Positions 25,729-34,116 of a stretch of 64,000 bases of DNA are shown piece by piece. A program made the translations under genes and the position numbers. The stretch is from contig NZ_LR733413.1 in NCBI RefSeq assembly GCF_902506345.1, forward strand, positions 2,133,893-2,197,892, written 5' to 3'. How positions within the stretch are numbered: the first letter of the stretch is position 1; each line of letters starts with the position of its first letter. This stretch comes from Flavobacterium sp. 9R. Lineage in GTDB: Bacteria; Bacteroidota; Bacteroidia; Flavobacteriales; Flavobacteriaceae. The notes below the pieces were generated by a model that saw only the letters and a program-made list of their open reading frames with translations, ran no database searches and was not told the DNA's origin.

Positions 25729-26139
25729 TTAAAAAGCAATGTCTGCCAAGGTATTGTTCTCCAGAATCATTAAGGTATTGTCACGCACTTCCATCATCAG
25801 TTTACGAACGGCGCAAGTGGCCTCGTCGTTGCAATCATCACAAGGTTCATAAAAATTATGACTAGCACAAGGCAATAAGGCAATTGGTCCTTCGAGTATG
25901 CGATAGACCTTGGCCATATTGATGTCTTTGGGTTCTTTGATTAAATAGTATCCGCCACCTTTTCCTTTTTTGGCACCCAGAAAACCAGAATGACGCAAAA
26001 GCAATAAAATGCTTTCCAAAAACTTTAAAGAAATATGTTCTGCTTTGGCAATTTCGGCAATTTGCACAGGTGTATTGTCCTTTTGACGTGCCAAAAAAGT
26101 AAGAGCTTTAATTCCGTATTTCGTTTTTTTTGAAAGCAT
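25729..26139 (-). CDS. Rrf2-family transcriptional regulator with Cys cluster
   Basis: This 136-residue regulator has an N-terminal winged helix (MLSKKTKYGIKALTFLA, IAEIAKAEHISLKFLESILLLLR) and the wing GKGGGYYL. Cysteines at 91, 100, 103 and 109 could bind an iron-sulfur cluster or a sensing ligand, as in IscR/NsrR. CymR, another Rrf2 member, controls cysteine metabolism in Firmicutes. Its place in the middle of the sulfate-assimilation and met genes makes it a candidate local regulator, but its operator was not identified. A weak -7 element (TATTTTTG, 26215-26208) precedes it. Confidence 0.85.
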   Translation of the reverse strand: MLSKKTKYGIKALTFLARQKDNTPVQIAEIAKAEHISLKFLESILLLLRHSGFLGAKKGKGGGYYLIKEPKDINMAKVYRILEGPIALLPCASHNFYEPCDDCNDEATCAVRKLMMEVRDNTLMILENNTLADIAF

Positions 26140-26232
26140 AATGATTTTGGGTTGACGTATAACGATTGTATCTTTTACCTACAACAATCTTTACCTTATT
26201 ATGGTAACAAAAATATACTTTTTAACAATATA

Positions 26233-26264
26233 AACACAAAACCCACGGCTGAAACCGTGGGTCA
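26233..26264 (-). terminator. Terminator of the metX-thrA-osmC-metZ run
   Basis: ACCCACGG-(6)-CCGTGGGT (26243-26264) is a perfect 8-bp GC-rich stem followed on the minus strand by TTTTGTGTTTA. It lies 29 bases after the metZ stop and before the rrf2 promoter. Confidence 0.8.
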
Positions 26265-26292
26265 TTGTATATGAATCAATAATTAAAACTTT

Positions 26293-27465
26293 TTATGACA
26301 ACGCCTGATTTAAATCGGCAATCACATCTTCTACGGTTTCTAATCCTACAGAAACACGTACCAAACCATCAGTGATGCTGACCGCCAAACGCTCTTCTAC
26401 TGATAATTTACTATGCGTGGTTGAGGCTGGATGGGTTACAATAGTTCTAGTATCTCCCAAATTAGGCGATAACGAACACAATTTTATTTTATCCAAAAAC
26501 GCTCTTCCTGCTTCTAGTCCGCCTTTGATTTCGAAGGCCACGATGTTTCCTCCTAATTTCATTTGCTTTTTGGCAATTTCGTATTGTGGATGCGATTTCA
26601 AGAAAGGATATTTCACTTTATTGACTTGCGGATGATTTTCTAAAAACTCGGCTACTTTCAATGCGTTTTCACAATGTCTGTCTACACGAACCGCCAAAGT
26701 TTCTAAACTTTTAGACAATACCCAAGCATTAAATGGCGACAAAGAAGGTCCCGTCAAACGAGAAAAAAGATAAATATCTTTAATCAAATCCGAACTTCCA
26801 ACGGTAATCCCTCCTAACACTCTTCCTTGTCCATCGATTAATTTGGTAGCCGAATGAATCACCAAATCCGCTCCCCATTTGATAGGTTGTTGGATATAAG
26901 GCGTAGCAAAACAGTTATCGATAATCAAAATCAAATTGTGTTTTTTGGCAATGGCACCCAATACTTCCAAATCAATGATATCAATGGCTGGATTCGTTGG
27001 AGATTCCGCATAAAGAATCTTAGTGTTGGGCTGAATAAAGCTTTCTATAGTTTCCGGTTGATTGATATCAAAATAGGTCGTTTGAATATTCCACTTTGGA
27101 AAATAATTCATAAACAAAGAATGCGAAGCACCAAAAACACTACTCGACGAAACAATATGGTCGCCCGACTTCAGTAAAGCTGCAAACGTAGAATAGATGG
27201 CAGCCATTCCTGATGCAAAAGCAAATCCAGCCTCAGCGCCTTCCATTTTGCAAATTTTATCAATAAACTCAATGGTGTTTGGGTTGCTGTAGCGACTGTA
27301 AACATTGCGTTCTTTTTCTTCTGCGAATGAAGCTCTCATATCTTCGGCATCCTCAAACACAAAACTTGACGTTAAGTATAAAGGCACCGAATGTTCTAAA
27401 TATTGTGTTCGTTCTATCTGACCGCGAATGGCTTGGGTTTCAAAACCAAAATCTTGTTCGTTCAT
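26293..27465 (-). CDS. metZ: O-succinyl/acetylhomoserine sulfhydrylase-type trans-sulfuration enzyme
   Basis: This 390-residue Cys/Met-metabolism PLP enzyme has the Schiff-base lysine Lys208 in HSATKLIDGQGRVLGG, YSRYSNPN and DNCFATPYIQQP. Related enzymes make homocysteine directly from an acylhomoserine and sulfide, or act as cystathionine synthases/lyases. It is last in the metX-thrA-osmC-metZ order behind the metX S-box. A second family member, metY, is encoded nearby, so the two must split roles that cannot be resolved from sequence. Confidence 0.88.
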   Translation of the reverse strand: MNEQDFGFETQAIRGQIERTQYLEHSVPLYLTSSFVFEDAEDMRASFAEEKERNVYSRYSNPNTIEFIDKICKMEGAEAGFAFASGMAAIYSTFAALLKSGDHIVSSSSVFGASHSLFMNYFPKWNIQTTYFDINQPETIESFIQPNTKILYAESPTNPAIDIIDLEVLGAIAKKHNLILIIDNCFATPYIQQPIKWGADLVIHSATKLIDGQGRVLGGITVGSSDLIKDIYLFSRLTGPSLSPFNAWVLSKSLETLAVRVDRHCENALKVAEFLENHPQVNKVKYPFLKSHPQYEIAKKQMKLGGNIVAFEIKGGLEAGRAFLDKIKLCSLSPNLGDTRTIVTHPASTTHSKLSVEERLAVSITDGLVRVSVGLETVEDVIADLNQALS

Positions 27466-27478
27466 TTATTTTTTTGTT

Positions 27479-27575
27479 TTTAACACGAATTGCACGAATT
27501 TGCACAAATTCTTATTGTTTTAAATTTTAAAAACAAACTGACAAATCTGTGTAAATCTGTGCAATCTGTGTTTTT
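27479..27575. repeat. Long imperfect palindrome between osmC and metZ
   Basis: AACACGAATTGCACGAATTT on the left mirrors AAATCTGTGCAATCTGTGTT on the right, with an AT-rich middle. The spacer can fold into a long interrupted hairpin. Confidence 0.6.
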
Positions 27576-27589
27576 TTTGCTTGAATAAT

Positions 27590-28015
27590 TTATAATTCCT
27601 CTCCATTCAATACCACTTTGTAGTGAATGGTTGCGGTTGGTTCTAAGGTTTTGGAAACAGAACAATATTTCTCAAAAGAAAGTTGTGCTGCACGAGCCGC
27701 TTTTTCGGGGATAATATCACCTTCCAAATAAAACACTACGTGAATGTCTTTGAAGGGTTTGGCTTCGCCCACTTGTACGCGTTCTCCTTCTACCTCAGCT
27801 TTGAAAGAGGTGATTTCTTGACGTTGTTTTTTCAAAATCGAAATCATATCAATGCCGCTACAACCTGCCACACCCATCAATACTAATTCCATTGGGCTTG
27901 GTCCCATATCGTTTCCACCAAATTCAGGACGCGCATCTACATTTACTAGATGACCTCTGTCATTTTTTAACTCGAAATGGAAATTTTCGTTTACTCTGTT
28001 TAATGTTACTTTCAT
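27590..28015 (-). CDS. OsmC/Ohr-family protein
   Basis: This 141-residue protein has the OsmC fold markers: GPSPMELVLMGVAGCSGID with the first Cys, and the second Cys in EKYCSVSKTL. Those two cysteines are the peroxidatic and resolving residues of organic-hydroperoxide peroxidases. It lies between thrA and metZ, so a role with reactive sulfur species or thiol stress is possible, but this is only context. Confidence 0.87.
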   Translation of the reverse strand: MKVTLNRVNENFHFELKNDRGHLVNVDARPEFGGNDMGPSPMELVLMGVAGCSGIDMISILKKQRQEITSFKAEVEGERVQVGEAKPFKDIHVVFYLEGDIIPEKAARAAQLSFEKYCSVSKTLEPTATIHYKVVLNGEEL

Positions 28016-28095
28016 TACTGCTTTTTTTTTAACGCTGATGACGCGGATTTATTTAAAAAAACTGATTACTAAAAACTGACTACTGATGACTGATT

Positions 28096-30507
28096 TTACC
28101 CTTTATCCGACAACCTCAAAACATCTCCAAAAACACCTCTCGCCGTTACTGCTGAACCTGCTCCTGCTCCTTGAATTACAATAGGTCTATCACCATACGA
28201 TTCGGTGTAAATTTCGAAGAAAGAATCCGAGCCTTTCAAACCTCCCAAAGCGGTATCCGAAGGTACGGAAACTAATTTTACTTCTAGATTACCTTTGTCG
28301 TTTTGCAAATCGCCAGACAATTCTCCAATATAGCGCAACACGTGGTTGGGTTGCTGTTCCACTTTTATTTTGGCATAAATAGGGTCGAACTCTTTTAGTT
28401 TATTCAAGAAGGTCGATACATCGCCTTCACGCAAATGCTCTGGAATTAAATTTTGAATGGCAATCTCATCAAATTCGTTTTGCAAATCCAATTCTCTCGC
28501 CAAAATCAACAATTTTCTACCTACGTCGTTACCACATAAATCTTCTCTTGGATCTGGTTCGGTGTAACCGTTATCGATGGCTTCTTTCAAAATTTCGCTA
28601 AACGGAACATCTTTGGCCGAGAAATTATTGAACAAATAACTTAATGTACCTGAAAATACTCCTTTGATTTTAGTGATGTTTTCGCCCGACAAATGCAATA
28701 ATTTGATGGTATCAATCAAAGGCAAACCTGCACCCACATTGGTTTCGTACAAATAACTTTTTTGATTCTCATCCAAAACCTTTCTCAATTTTTTATAAAA
28801 ACTATAGCTCAACGTATTGGCCACTTTATTAGAAGAAATCAAGTCGAAACTGCTTTCAATTAATGGAATATAATTTTCAACAAAAGTTGCACTAGCGGTA
28901 TTATCGATAGCAATTAAGTTTTCTAAATGATGCTCCTTCGCGTAGGCGATAATCTCATCTATAGAATAAGAATGCCCGTTAGTTTGAATTTCATTTCTCC
29001 AATTCGGCGATACTCCATTTTTGTTCAACAACACATTTTTAGAATTGGCAATCGCAAAAACATTCAATCGGATGTCCTTGCGTTTTTCAATGGCATCTGC
29101 AGATTCCAAAATTTGGTTAATCAAGGTTCCACCTACTAATCCGTGACCGAAAATCGCGATATTAATTTTCTTCGAAACGCCAAAAATTTCTCCGTGGATT
29201 ACGTTCAACGCACGGTTCAATTCAGATTTATGCACCACCAAACTCACGTTTTTCCCTGTCACGGTGTTGTTGAACAAAATCGGAACAATCTTGTTTTTGA
29301 TTAAAGCCGTGTAGGGTTTGTGAAACGTACTCAAATCCTGCCCGATAATTGAGATTACAGAAACTTCATCAGTAACCGAGATTTTATTTACGTCTTTGGA
29401 ATAAAAGTCATTTTCGAATTCTTTTTCCAATTCTATCATCGCTTTACTCGCTTTGTCTGCGGCAACTACCAAACCAATACCTCTTTCAGAAGACCCTTGC
29501 GAAATAATACTTACACTAATATCATTATCGCCCATCACTCTAAAAATACGCGCATCAACACCCGTTTTCCCAAGCAAACCACGGCCTTCTAAATTCACCA
29601 ATGCCACATTCTCCAATACCGAAAGGGTTTTAATACCTTCTTTACCAGCATTCGAAGTAATCAAAGTCCCTTTGTTTTCGTGATTGAACGTATTTAAAAT
29701 CCGTAGCGGAATATTTTTTTCCAAAAGTGGAATAATAGTTTTAGCGTGCAAAATAGTAGCGCCAAAATTGGCTAGCTCATTGGCTTCGTTAAACGATAAA
29801 AAGTCAATTTTTTTAGCATCTTCTACTAATTCTGGATTGGCGGTATAAATTCCATCCACGTGCGTAAAATTCTGCAATTCGGATGCGTTCAAATAATTAG
29901 CAAAAAGCGATGCCGTGTAGTTACTTCCGTTTCTACCCAAAGTCGTTGCCTCATTTTTGTTATTTGAACCAATAAAACCTGTGATTATATTGACTTTATC
30001 GCTGTGTTGTTTAAAAAACTGAACCACATTTTTCTTAGAAACTTGCTCAATAGGTTGGGCATCACCAAATTTTCCATCGGTTTTTATCAATTCTCTAGCG
30101 TCAGCAAAATTGGCATTGACTCCTTTTTGCTTCAAAATAGCCGTAATCAATTTAGCCGATAACAATTCGCCTTGCGACAAGACTTGGTCTTTTATTTTTT
30201 CGCTATAATCGCCAATCAAACTTACTCCTTCGAACAATTTTTCGAGGACAGTAAATTCCTCCGACAAATCTACCGTTTGGAAATCCGCTTGTTGGTAGGC
30301 TTTAAATTTCTCGAACAAAGGTTTGTAGTTTTCATTCTTAGACGCAATCGCTAACAAATCTTCCAACTCATCCGTTGCATTCCCTCTTGCCGAAACAACC
30401 ACAGCAAATTCTTCTCCCTTCAACACTTTGTCTGAAAGTATCGCCAAAACTTTATTCAATCCATCGCCATTCGCTAATGATTTTCCACCGAATTTTAATA
30501 TCTTCAT
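28096..30507 (-). CDS. thrA: Bifunctional aspartate kinase / homoserine dehydrogenase
   Basis: This 803-residue fusion catalyses the first and third steps from aspartate to homoserine. The kinase starts with KFGGKSLA (5-12; KFGGTS in most), has regulatory ACT-like repeats in the middle (LGKTGVDARIFRVMGDNDISV), and the homoserine dehydrogenase begins at NIAIFGHGLVGGTL with ETNVGAGLPLIDTIK further on. It supplies homoserine for MetX, whose gene is immediately upstream, with a structured element between. Such fusions are often inhibited by threonine; here the S-box upstream of metX could add SAM control. Confidence 0.95.
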   Translation of the reverse strand: MKILKFGGKSLANGDGLNKVLAILSDKVLKGEEFAVVVSARGNATDELEDLLAIASKNENYKPLFEKFKAYQQADFQTVDLSEEFTVLEKLFEGVSLIGDYSEKIKDQVLSQGELLSAKLITAILKQKGVNANFADARELIKTDGKFGDAQPIEQVSKKNVVQFFKQHSDKVNIITGFIGSNNKNEATTLGRNGSNYTASLFANYLNASELQNFTHVDGIYTANPELVEDAKKIDFLSFNEANELANFGATILHAKTIIPLLEKNIPLRILNTFNHENKGTLITSNAGKEGIKTLSVLENVALVNLEGRGLLGKTGVDARIFRVMGDNDISVSIISQGSSERGIGLVVAADKASKAMIELEKEFENDFYSKDVNKISVTDEVSVISIIGQDLSTFHKPYTALIKNKIVPILFNNTVTGKNVSLVVHKSELNRALNVIHGEIFGVSKKINIAIFGHGLVGGTLINQILESADAIEKRKDIRLNVFAIANSKNVLLNKNGVSPNWRNEIQTNGHSYSIDEIIAYAKEHHLENLIAIDNTASATFVENYIPLIESSFDLISSNKVANTLSYSFYKKLRKVLDENQKSYLYETNVGAGLPLIDTIKLLHLSGENITKIKGVFSGTLSYLFNNFSAKDVPFSEILKEAIDNGYTEPDPREDLCGNDVGRKLLILARELDLQNEFDEIAIQNLIPEHLREGDVSTFLNKLKEFDPIYAKIKVEQQPNHVLRYIGELSGDLQNDKGNLEVKLVSVPSDTALGGLKGSDSFFEIYTESYGDRPIVIQGAGAGSAVTARGVFGDVLRLSDKG

Positions 30508-30578
30508 TTTATTCTATTTTACGAGTCATTCAACTCCTTTTATTTACTTCATTTTTATATTTCCCCTCATTTTAATTT

Positions 30579-30693
30579 GGGCGTGACCCTGTTAAAAAAA
30601 GGGGCTTATTTATAGCACCGTTTACAAAGCCCCTTTCTTTAACAGGGTCGGGCTATACGCGCTACTTTGGTAGCCAGCTGCTATCCCTCACGC
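30579..30693 (-). repeat. Structured intergenic element, family B copy 2
   Basis: Read on the minus strand: GCGTGAGGGATAGCAGCTGG, a short hairpin CTACCAAAGTAG, CGCGTATAGCCCGACCC, then a long hairpin (about 20 bp, CCCTGTTAAAG...GGGGC with GCCCC...TTAACAGGG) ending in CACGCCC. The outer GGG pairs with CCC as in copy 1. It fills most of the metX-thrA spacer. Confidence 0.75.
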
Positions 30694-30734
30694 AAAATTC
30701 CACAAGAACTTTTAGTGGAATCTCATTTTTTCAA

Positions 30735-31706
30735 CTAATCAAAAACCGTTGCAAGCAAACGATTCAACTGTTGAAATTCTATTAAAAAAGCATCGTGTCC
30801 GTGAATCGATTCAATTTCTTGATACGATGTTTGAAGCTGTAATTGTTGTAATTCTAGATTTGTTTTTCGGTTTTCCGTTGGGGTAAAAAACAAATCGGTA
30901 TTGATTCCAATGATGTGAATGTTTGCCGTTATGGGCGCTACCACACTTTCAAAAGAACCTCTTCCACGAGTGACATCAATGGTTTTCAACAACTGATTCA
31001 TCAATTTATAAGAAGCCAATTGAAACCGTTGTTGCAATTTCTCTCCGTGATGCGCCAACCAACTTTCGATATTAAAAACACCCAATTCGCTATTAATCGT
31101 TCGGTTGAATTTAGCTTCAAACGATGCTGGAGTACGGTAACACAACATAGCGTGTATTCGGGCATCTTCAATCGGGCGAGAGGAATGATTCAGAATTTGC
31201 TCTTGCAAATAGCAATTGGCCATCAACCAATCGGTCGATTTCCAATCCGTCGCAATCGGAATTAAATGCTGAGCGAGTTGTGGCGACAAAGCGGCCATTT
31301 CCCAAGCAATTCCTCCACCAACAGAGCCTCCAATAATGGCATAAACACTATTAATCTCGAGTTGTTCCAAACCTAAATTAAAAAGCTGCGCCACATCACG
31401 AGCAGTAAAATCCAAATAGGATTCAATTACACTTCCATCAAAACCATTGCCTGGCACATTAAAGGCGAGAACGGTATATTTTTGAGTGTCGATAGTTTTT
31501 GCAGAACCAATTAAATCGTTCCACCAGCCTGTTGCGCCAATCACTTGTGAGTTTCCTGTCAAGGCGTGATTTACAACCACAATAGGAGCCGTGTGCAAAG
31601 CAGGTCCAAAAACTTGATAACTTAAGTTTAGCGTAGCATAAAAAGCACCACTTTCGGTGGCAAAATTAGTAAGGGTAAGTATGTTGGGTTTATTTTCCAA
31701 TCTCAA
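30735..31706 (-). CDS. metX: Homoserine O-acetyltransferase-type alpha/beta hydrolase
   Basis: This 323-residue enzyme acylates homoserine for homocysteine synthesis. The alpha/beta-hydrolase elements are VVVNHALTGNS (oxyanion region), the nucleophile Ser128 in GGSVGGG and the catalytic His304 in GHDAFLIE. It is shorter than typical MetX (about 350-380). It starts 73 bases after an S-box aptamer, so SAM should repress it and the thrA, osmC and metZ genes behind it. Confidence 0.9.
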   Translation of the reverse strand: MRLENKPNILTLTNFATESGAFYATLNLSYQVFGPALHTAPIVVVNHALTGNSQVIGATGWWNDLIGSAKTIDTQKYTVLAFNVPGNGFDGSVIESYLDFTARDVAQLFNLGLEQLEINSVYAIIGGSVGGGIAWEMAALSPQLAQHLIPIATDWKSTDWLMANCYLQEQILNHSSRPIEDARIHAMLCYRTPASFEAKFNRTINSELGVFNIESWLAHHGEKLQQRFQLASYKLMNQLLKTIDVTRGRGSFESVVAPITANIHIIGINTDLFFTPTENRKTNLELQQLQLQTSYQEIESIHGHDAFLIEFQQLNRLLATVFD

Positions 31707-31745
31707 ATCTTTGATGTTGTTGATTTGTATTTGGAATATTAGAAA

Positions 31746-31765
31746 GAAAAACTAGTGGAGACTAG
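31746..31765 (-). terminator. Possible expression-platform terminator of the metX S-box
   Basis: On the minus strand CTAGT-CTCC-ACTAG is followed by TTTTTC, between the aptamer and the metX start. The stem is only 5 bp. The preceding ACAAAATAC is shared with the metH S-box. Confidence 0.45.
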
Positions 31766-31779
31766 AGGTATTTTGTTGC

Positions 31780-31880
31780 GTTATCTTTTTCGCTAGGCGA
31801 ATAGAATGTAGCACCTTCTTCGATTTCCGAAGGGTTGCTAAGGCTTCATTGGGTCTAATCCCTCCGCCTTTCTTTATAAC
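31780..31880 (-). ncRNA. SAM-I (S-box) riboswitch upstream of metX
   Basis: On the minus strand: AAAGGCGGAGGGA, GACCCAATGAAGCC, TTAGCAACC and GGTGCTACATTC, with P1 formed by GTTAT (31880-31876) and ATAAC (31784-31780). The P3 loop differs from the metH copy while the core is nearly identical. It would control metX, thrA, osmC and metZ in response to SAM. Confidence 0.93.
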
Positions 31881-32016
31881 ATTTCAATACGTTTGTGAAC
31901 TTAAAGCTGCAAAGTAACTATTTATTTTTTTAACACGCAAATTTTTAAAACAACAACCAAGTTACAAATCAATTGTGAACTTGGTTATTGTTAGCTTATT
32001 GAATGGTATATTCTTT

Positions 32017-32192
32017 AACCCAGATTCCGCATTAGAAATCTACTACAACTAAATTCTCCTTCAAAACCAAGAACTTACTCCCATTTTTAAATTCAAAATA
32101 CAAAAGTATTCCTTCTTCAAAAATAGTCCGTGAGCTCTTGCTTTTATTGAATAATTCAGTTTCGCAACGAAGTCTAATGCGGATTCTGGGTT
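32017..32192. mobile_element. MITE-like element with 20-bp terminal inverted repeats
   Basis: AACCCAGATTCCGCATTAGA (32017-32036) is mirrored by 32173-32192 with a single mismatch, around ~136 bases that encode nothing recognisable. One end overlaps the stop codon of a small ORF. There is no transposase gene, so it would be a non-autonomous element. The rest of the gene-free stretch 31881-32016 shows nothing clear. Confidence 0.6.
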
Positions 32193-32401
32193 TAAATGAA
32201 AAGCGTATCGTTTTCGTTAGAATACATATGAAACAACATTGATTTTTTAGTAGTTTCATTCGTAGCTTCAGAAGATTTATCCATAATGAAACGTGGATGA
32301 ATCAACTCGTGTACGGTTTGGTCTACTTTTTCTATTTTGTTTTTGATGTTTTTTCTACTAAAGAAAGAAACTATTGTGCGGAAGGTTATATTTGTTATCA
32401 T
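32192..32401 (-). CDS. Small unknown protein downstream of metY
   Basis: A 69-residue ORF 30 bases after the metY stop, same strand. It begins MITNITFRTIVSFFSRKN and ends with SMLFHMYSNENDTLFI. No domain, signal peptide or membrane helix is evident. The stop codon abuts the terminal repeat of the MITE-like element, so the original C-terminus may have been altered. It could be a real conserved small protein or chance. Confidence 0.45.
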   Translation of the reverse strand: MITNITFRTIVSFFSRKNIKNKIEKVDQTVHELIHPRFIMDKSSEATNETTKKSMLFHMYSNENDTLFI

Positions 32402-32431
32402 GATGATTGTTTTTTATATGTTTATCTTATT

Positions 32432-33712
32432 TTAATCTGAAAAGCTATCAAATACAGCTTTTAAATCGGCTTTTAAATCTTCTATATCTTCTAATCCGAC
32501 CGAGAGTCGAATCAAATCTTTGGTAACTCCTGTTGTTACTTGGTCTTCATCGGACAATTGTTGATGTGTAGTACTCGCTGGATGAATGATTAACGACTTC
32601 GTATCTCCAATGTTGGCCAAGAGTGAAAAAAGCTTCGTTTCATCGGCTACTTTTTTCGCTGCTTCGAATCCTCCTTTGAGTCCGAAAGTTACGATACCGC
32701 TCTGACCCTTAGGTAAATAGCGCGTTACCAAATCGTAATATTTACTCGAGGATAGCCCAGGATAATTGACCCAAGCAACGGCATCTTGTTGCTCTAACCA
32801 TTGGGCCAAGGCCAAGGCATTTTCGCTGTGCTTCTGGACTCGGATTGGCAAGGTTTCTAAGCCTTGAATGATTTGAAAAGCATTGAACGGACTCAGTGCT
32901 GCTCCGTAATCTCGTAATCCTTCGATACGAACTTTGGCGATAAAAGCAGCATTCCCTAACGCTTCGTGATACACTAAACCGTGATACCCAGCAGAAGGTT
33001 CTGTAAACTCAGGAAATTTTCCGCTGCTCCAATCAAAAGTTCCTGCATCAATGATTACACCTCCCAACGAAGTTCCATTTCCAGAAATGTATTTCGTTAA
33101 AGAGTGAATTACAATATTCGCGCCAAATTCAATCGGATTGAGCAAATAGGGAGAAGGAACGGTGTTATCTACAATGAAAGGAATTTTAAGCGATTGAGCC
33201 TCAGCCGAAATAGCTTTTAGATCCAAAACATCTAATTTTGGATTCCCTAACGACTCGGCAAAAAAGACTTTCGTATTTTCTGTAGCGGCTTTAGTAAAAT
33301 TCACCGCTTCCGATGGGTCAACAAAAGTCGTAGTAATTCCAAGTCTTGGTAAAGTCACACTCAAAAGATTATACGTCCCTCCATACAAACTGTTGGAAGC
33401 TACGATATGATCACCCGATTTTAATAGCACCAATAAAGTAGTCGCAATAGCAGCAGTACCCGATGCGGTAACTACAGCTCCAATACCTCCTTCAAGCGCT
33501 GCTAAACGTTGCTCTAAAATATCATTTGTTGGGTTATTCAATCGAGTGTAAATAAACCCTGCTTCTGATAAACTGAATAAATTAGAAGCGTGTTCAGAAT
33601 TATTAAAAACATAAGAACTGGTTTGAAAAATAGGAACCGCACGTGTTCCAGCCGTCTTAGTAGTATCGTGTCCTGTATGTAGTGCCTTGGTGGCGAATTT
33701 AGTAGTACTCAT
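32432..33712 (-). CDS. metY: O-acetylhomoserine sulfhydrylase (aminocarboxypropyltransferase)
   Basis: This 426-residue PLP enzyme, longer than metZ as usual for MetY, condenses O-acetylhomoserine with sulfide to homocysteine. Signatures: YTRLNNPT, DNTVPSPYLLNP and the PLP lysine in HSLTKYISGNGTSLGG. It is the first gene behind two tandem leader-peptide/terminator units (33754-34088) rich in Met and Cys codons. It therefore seems to be induced when charged tRNA-Met or tRNA-Cys runs low, in contrast to the SAM riboswitches of its pathway neighbours. Confidence 0.93.
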   Translation of the reverse strand: MSTTKFATKALHTGHDTTKTAGTRAVPIFQTSSYVFNNSEHASNLFSLSEAGFIYTRLNNPTNDILEQRLAALEGGIGAVVTASGTAAIATTLLVLLKSGDHIVASNSLYGGTYNLLSVTLPRLGITTTFVDPSEAVNFTKAATENTKVFFAESLGNPKLDVLDLKAISAEAQSLKIPFIVDNTVPSPYLLNPIEFGANIVIHSLTKYISGNGTSLGGVIIDAGTFDWSSGKFPEFTEPSAGYHGLVYHEALGNAAFIAKVRIEGLRDYGAALSPFNAFQIIQGLETLPIRVQKHSENALALAQWLEQQDAVAWVNYPGLSSSKYYDLVTRYLPKGQSGIVTFGLKGGFEAAKKVADETKLFSLLANIGDTKSLIIHPASTTHQQLSDEDQVTTGVTKDLIRLSVGLEDIEDLKADLKAVFDSFSD

Positions 33713-33753
33713 TTTTTAATTTTTTTTAATTGTATTTTTAATCGTTTTGGTAA

Positions 33754-33789
33754 CAAAAAACCCTTTTAGAAATAGTTCCAAAAGGGTTT
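33754..33789 (-). terminator. Attenuator terminator T2 before metY
   Basis: On the minus strand AAACCCTTTTGGA...TTCTAAAAGGGTTTTTT forms a long stem with T tract, 31 bases after the stop of leader peptide 2 and about 40 bases before the metY ATG. Confidence 0.88.
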
Positions 33790-33820
33790 AAAAAAGTTAT
33801 TTATAAACTTACTTTCAGAA

Positions 33821-33922
33821 TCAGCACATCTCAATCATACACATACCCATAACCATTGCCTTGGCATTCTTAATAGACTTGACATTTAGAGATTTGGACT
33901 GATGTTGATTGATTTGCTTCAT
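33821..33922 (-). CDS. Met/Cys-rich leader peptide 2 of metY
   Basis: This 33-residue ORF starts MKQINQHQSKSL and ends AMVMGMCMIEMC just before its TGA: five Met and two Cys within the last 11 residues (23-33). It is followed by an intrinsic terminator and then by metY, which makes homocysteine, the precursor of methionine. Clustering of the product codons at the very end, next to a terminator, is the hallmark of ribosome-mediated attenuation. Confidence 0.88.
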   Translation of the reverse strand: MKQINQHQSKSLNVKSIKNAKAMVMGMCMIEMC

Positions 33923-33962
33923 AAGATTCAAATTTTAATTATTGTTTTCTTTTATTGTAAAT

Positions 33963-33995
33963 AAAAAAGCCTCTCGTTTTTGGCGGGAGGCTTTT
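33963..33995 (-). terminator. Attenuator terminator T1 between the two leader peptides
   Basis: On the minus strand AGCCTC...GAGGCT with an inner CCGCC loop side, followed by TTTTTTA. It comes 18 bases after the stop of leader 1. The CCCGC in its ascending arm is complementary to GCGGG inside leader 1, so an alternative (antiterminator) pairing exists. Confidence 0.85.
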
Positions 33996-34013
33996 GCTAT
34001 ATTTTGAATGAGT

Positions 34014-34088
34014 TTAAATACATGCAATAGGCAACCCGCAGGAATTATCCTGAATGGCTTTCATCATCTTACAAGAGACTAAATTCAT
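34014..34088 (-). CDS. Cys/Met-containing leader peptide 1 of metY
   Basis: This 24-residue ORF starts MNLVSCKMMK and ends NSCGLPIACI, with three Cys (6, 17, 23) and three Met (1, 8, 9). It is the first of two leader peptides in series, each followed by its own terminator, ahead of metY. The Cys content near the end suggests that it reads Cys-tRNA supply. A hairpin CAGGA-TAAT-TCCTG lies within the coding part. A function as a small peptide in its own right is a less likely alternative. Confidence 0.78.
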   Translation of the reverse strand: MNLVSCKMMKAIQDNSCGLPIACI

Positions 34089-34116
34089 TTTTTATTGTTT
34101 TGTTTTCACAAATGTG

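Noticed and set aside
32032..32259. A 75-codon minus-strand ORF downstream of metY
   Set aside because: It spans nearly the whole MITE-like element and overlaps the better small ORF in another frame; composition looks random.
34014..34088. Leader peptide 1 as a bacteriocin or RiPP precursor because of its CGLPIACI end
   Set aside because: No modification or export genes are near, while position before a terminator and metY fits attenuation better.
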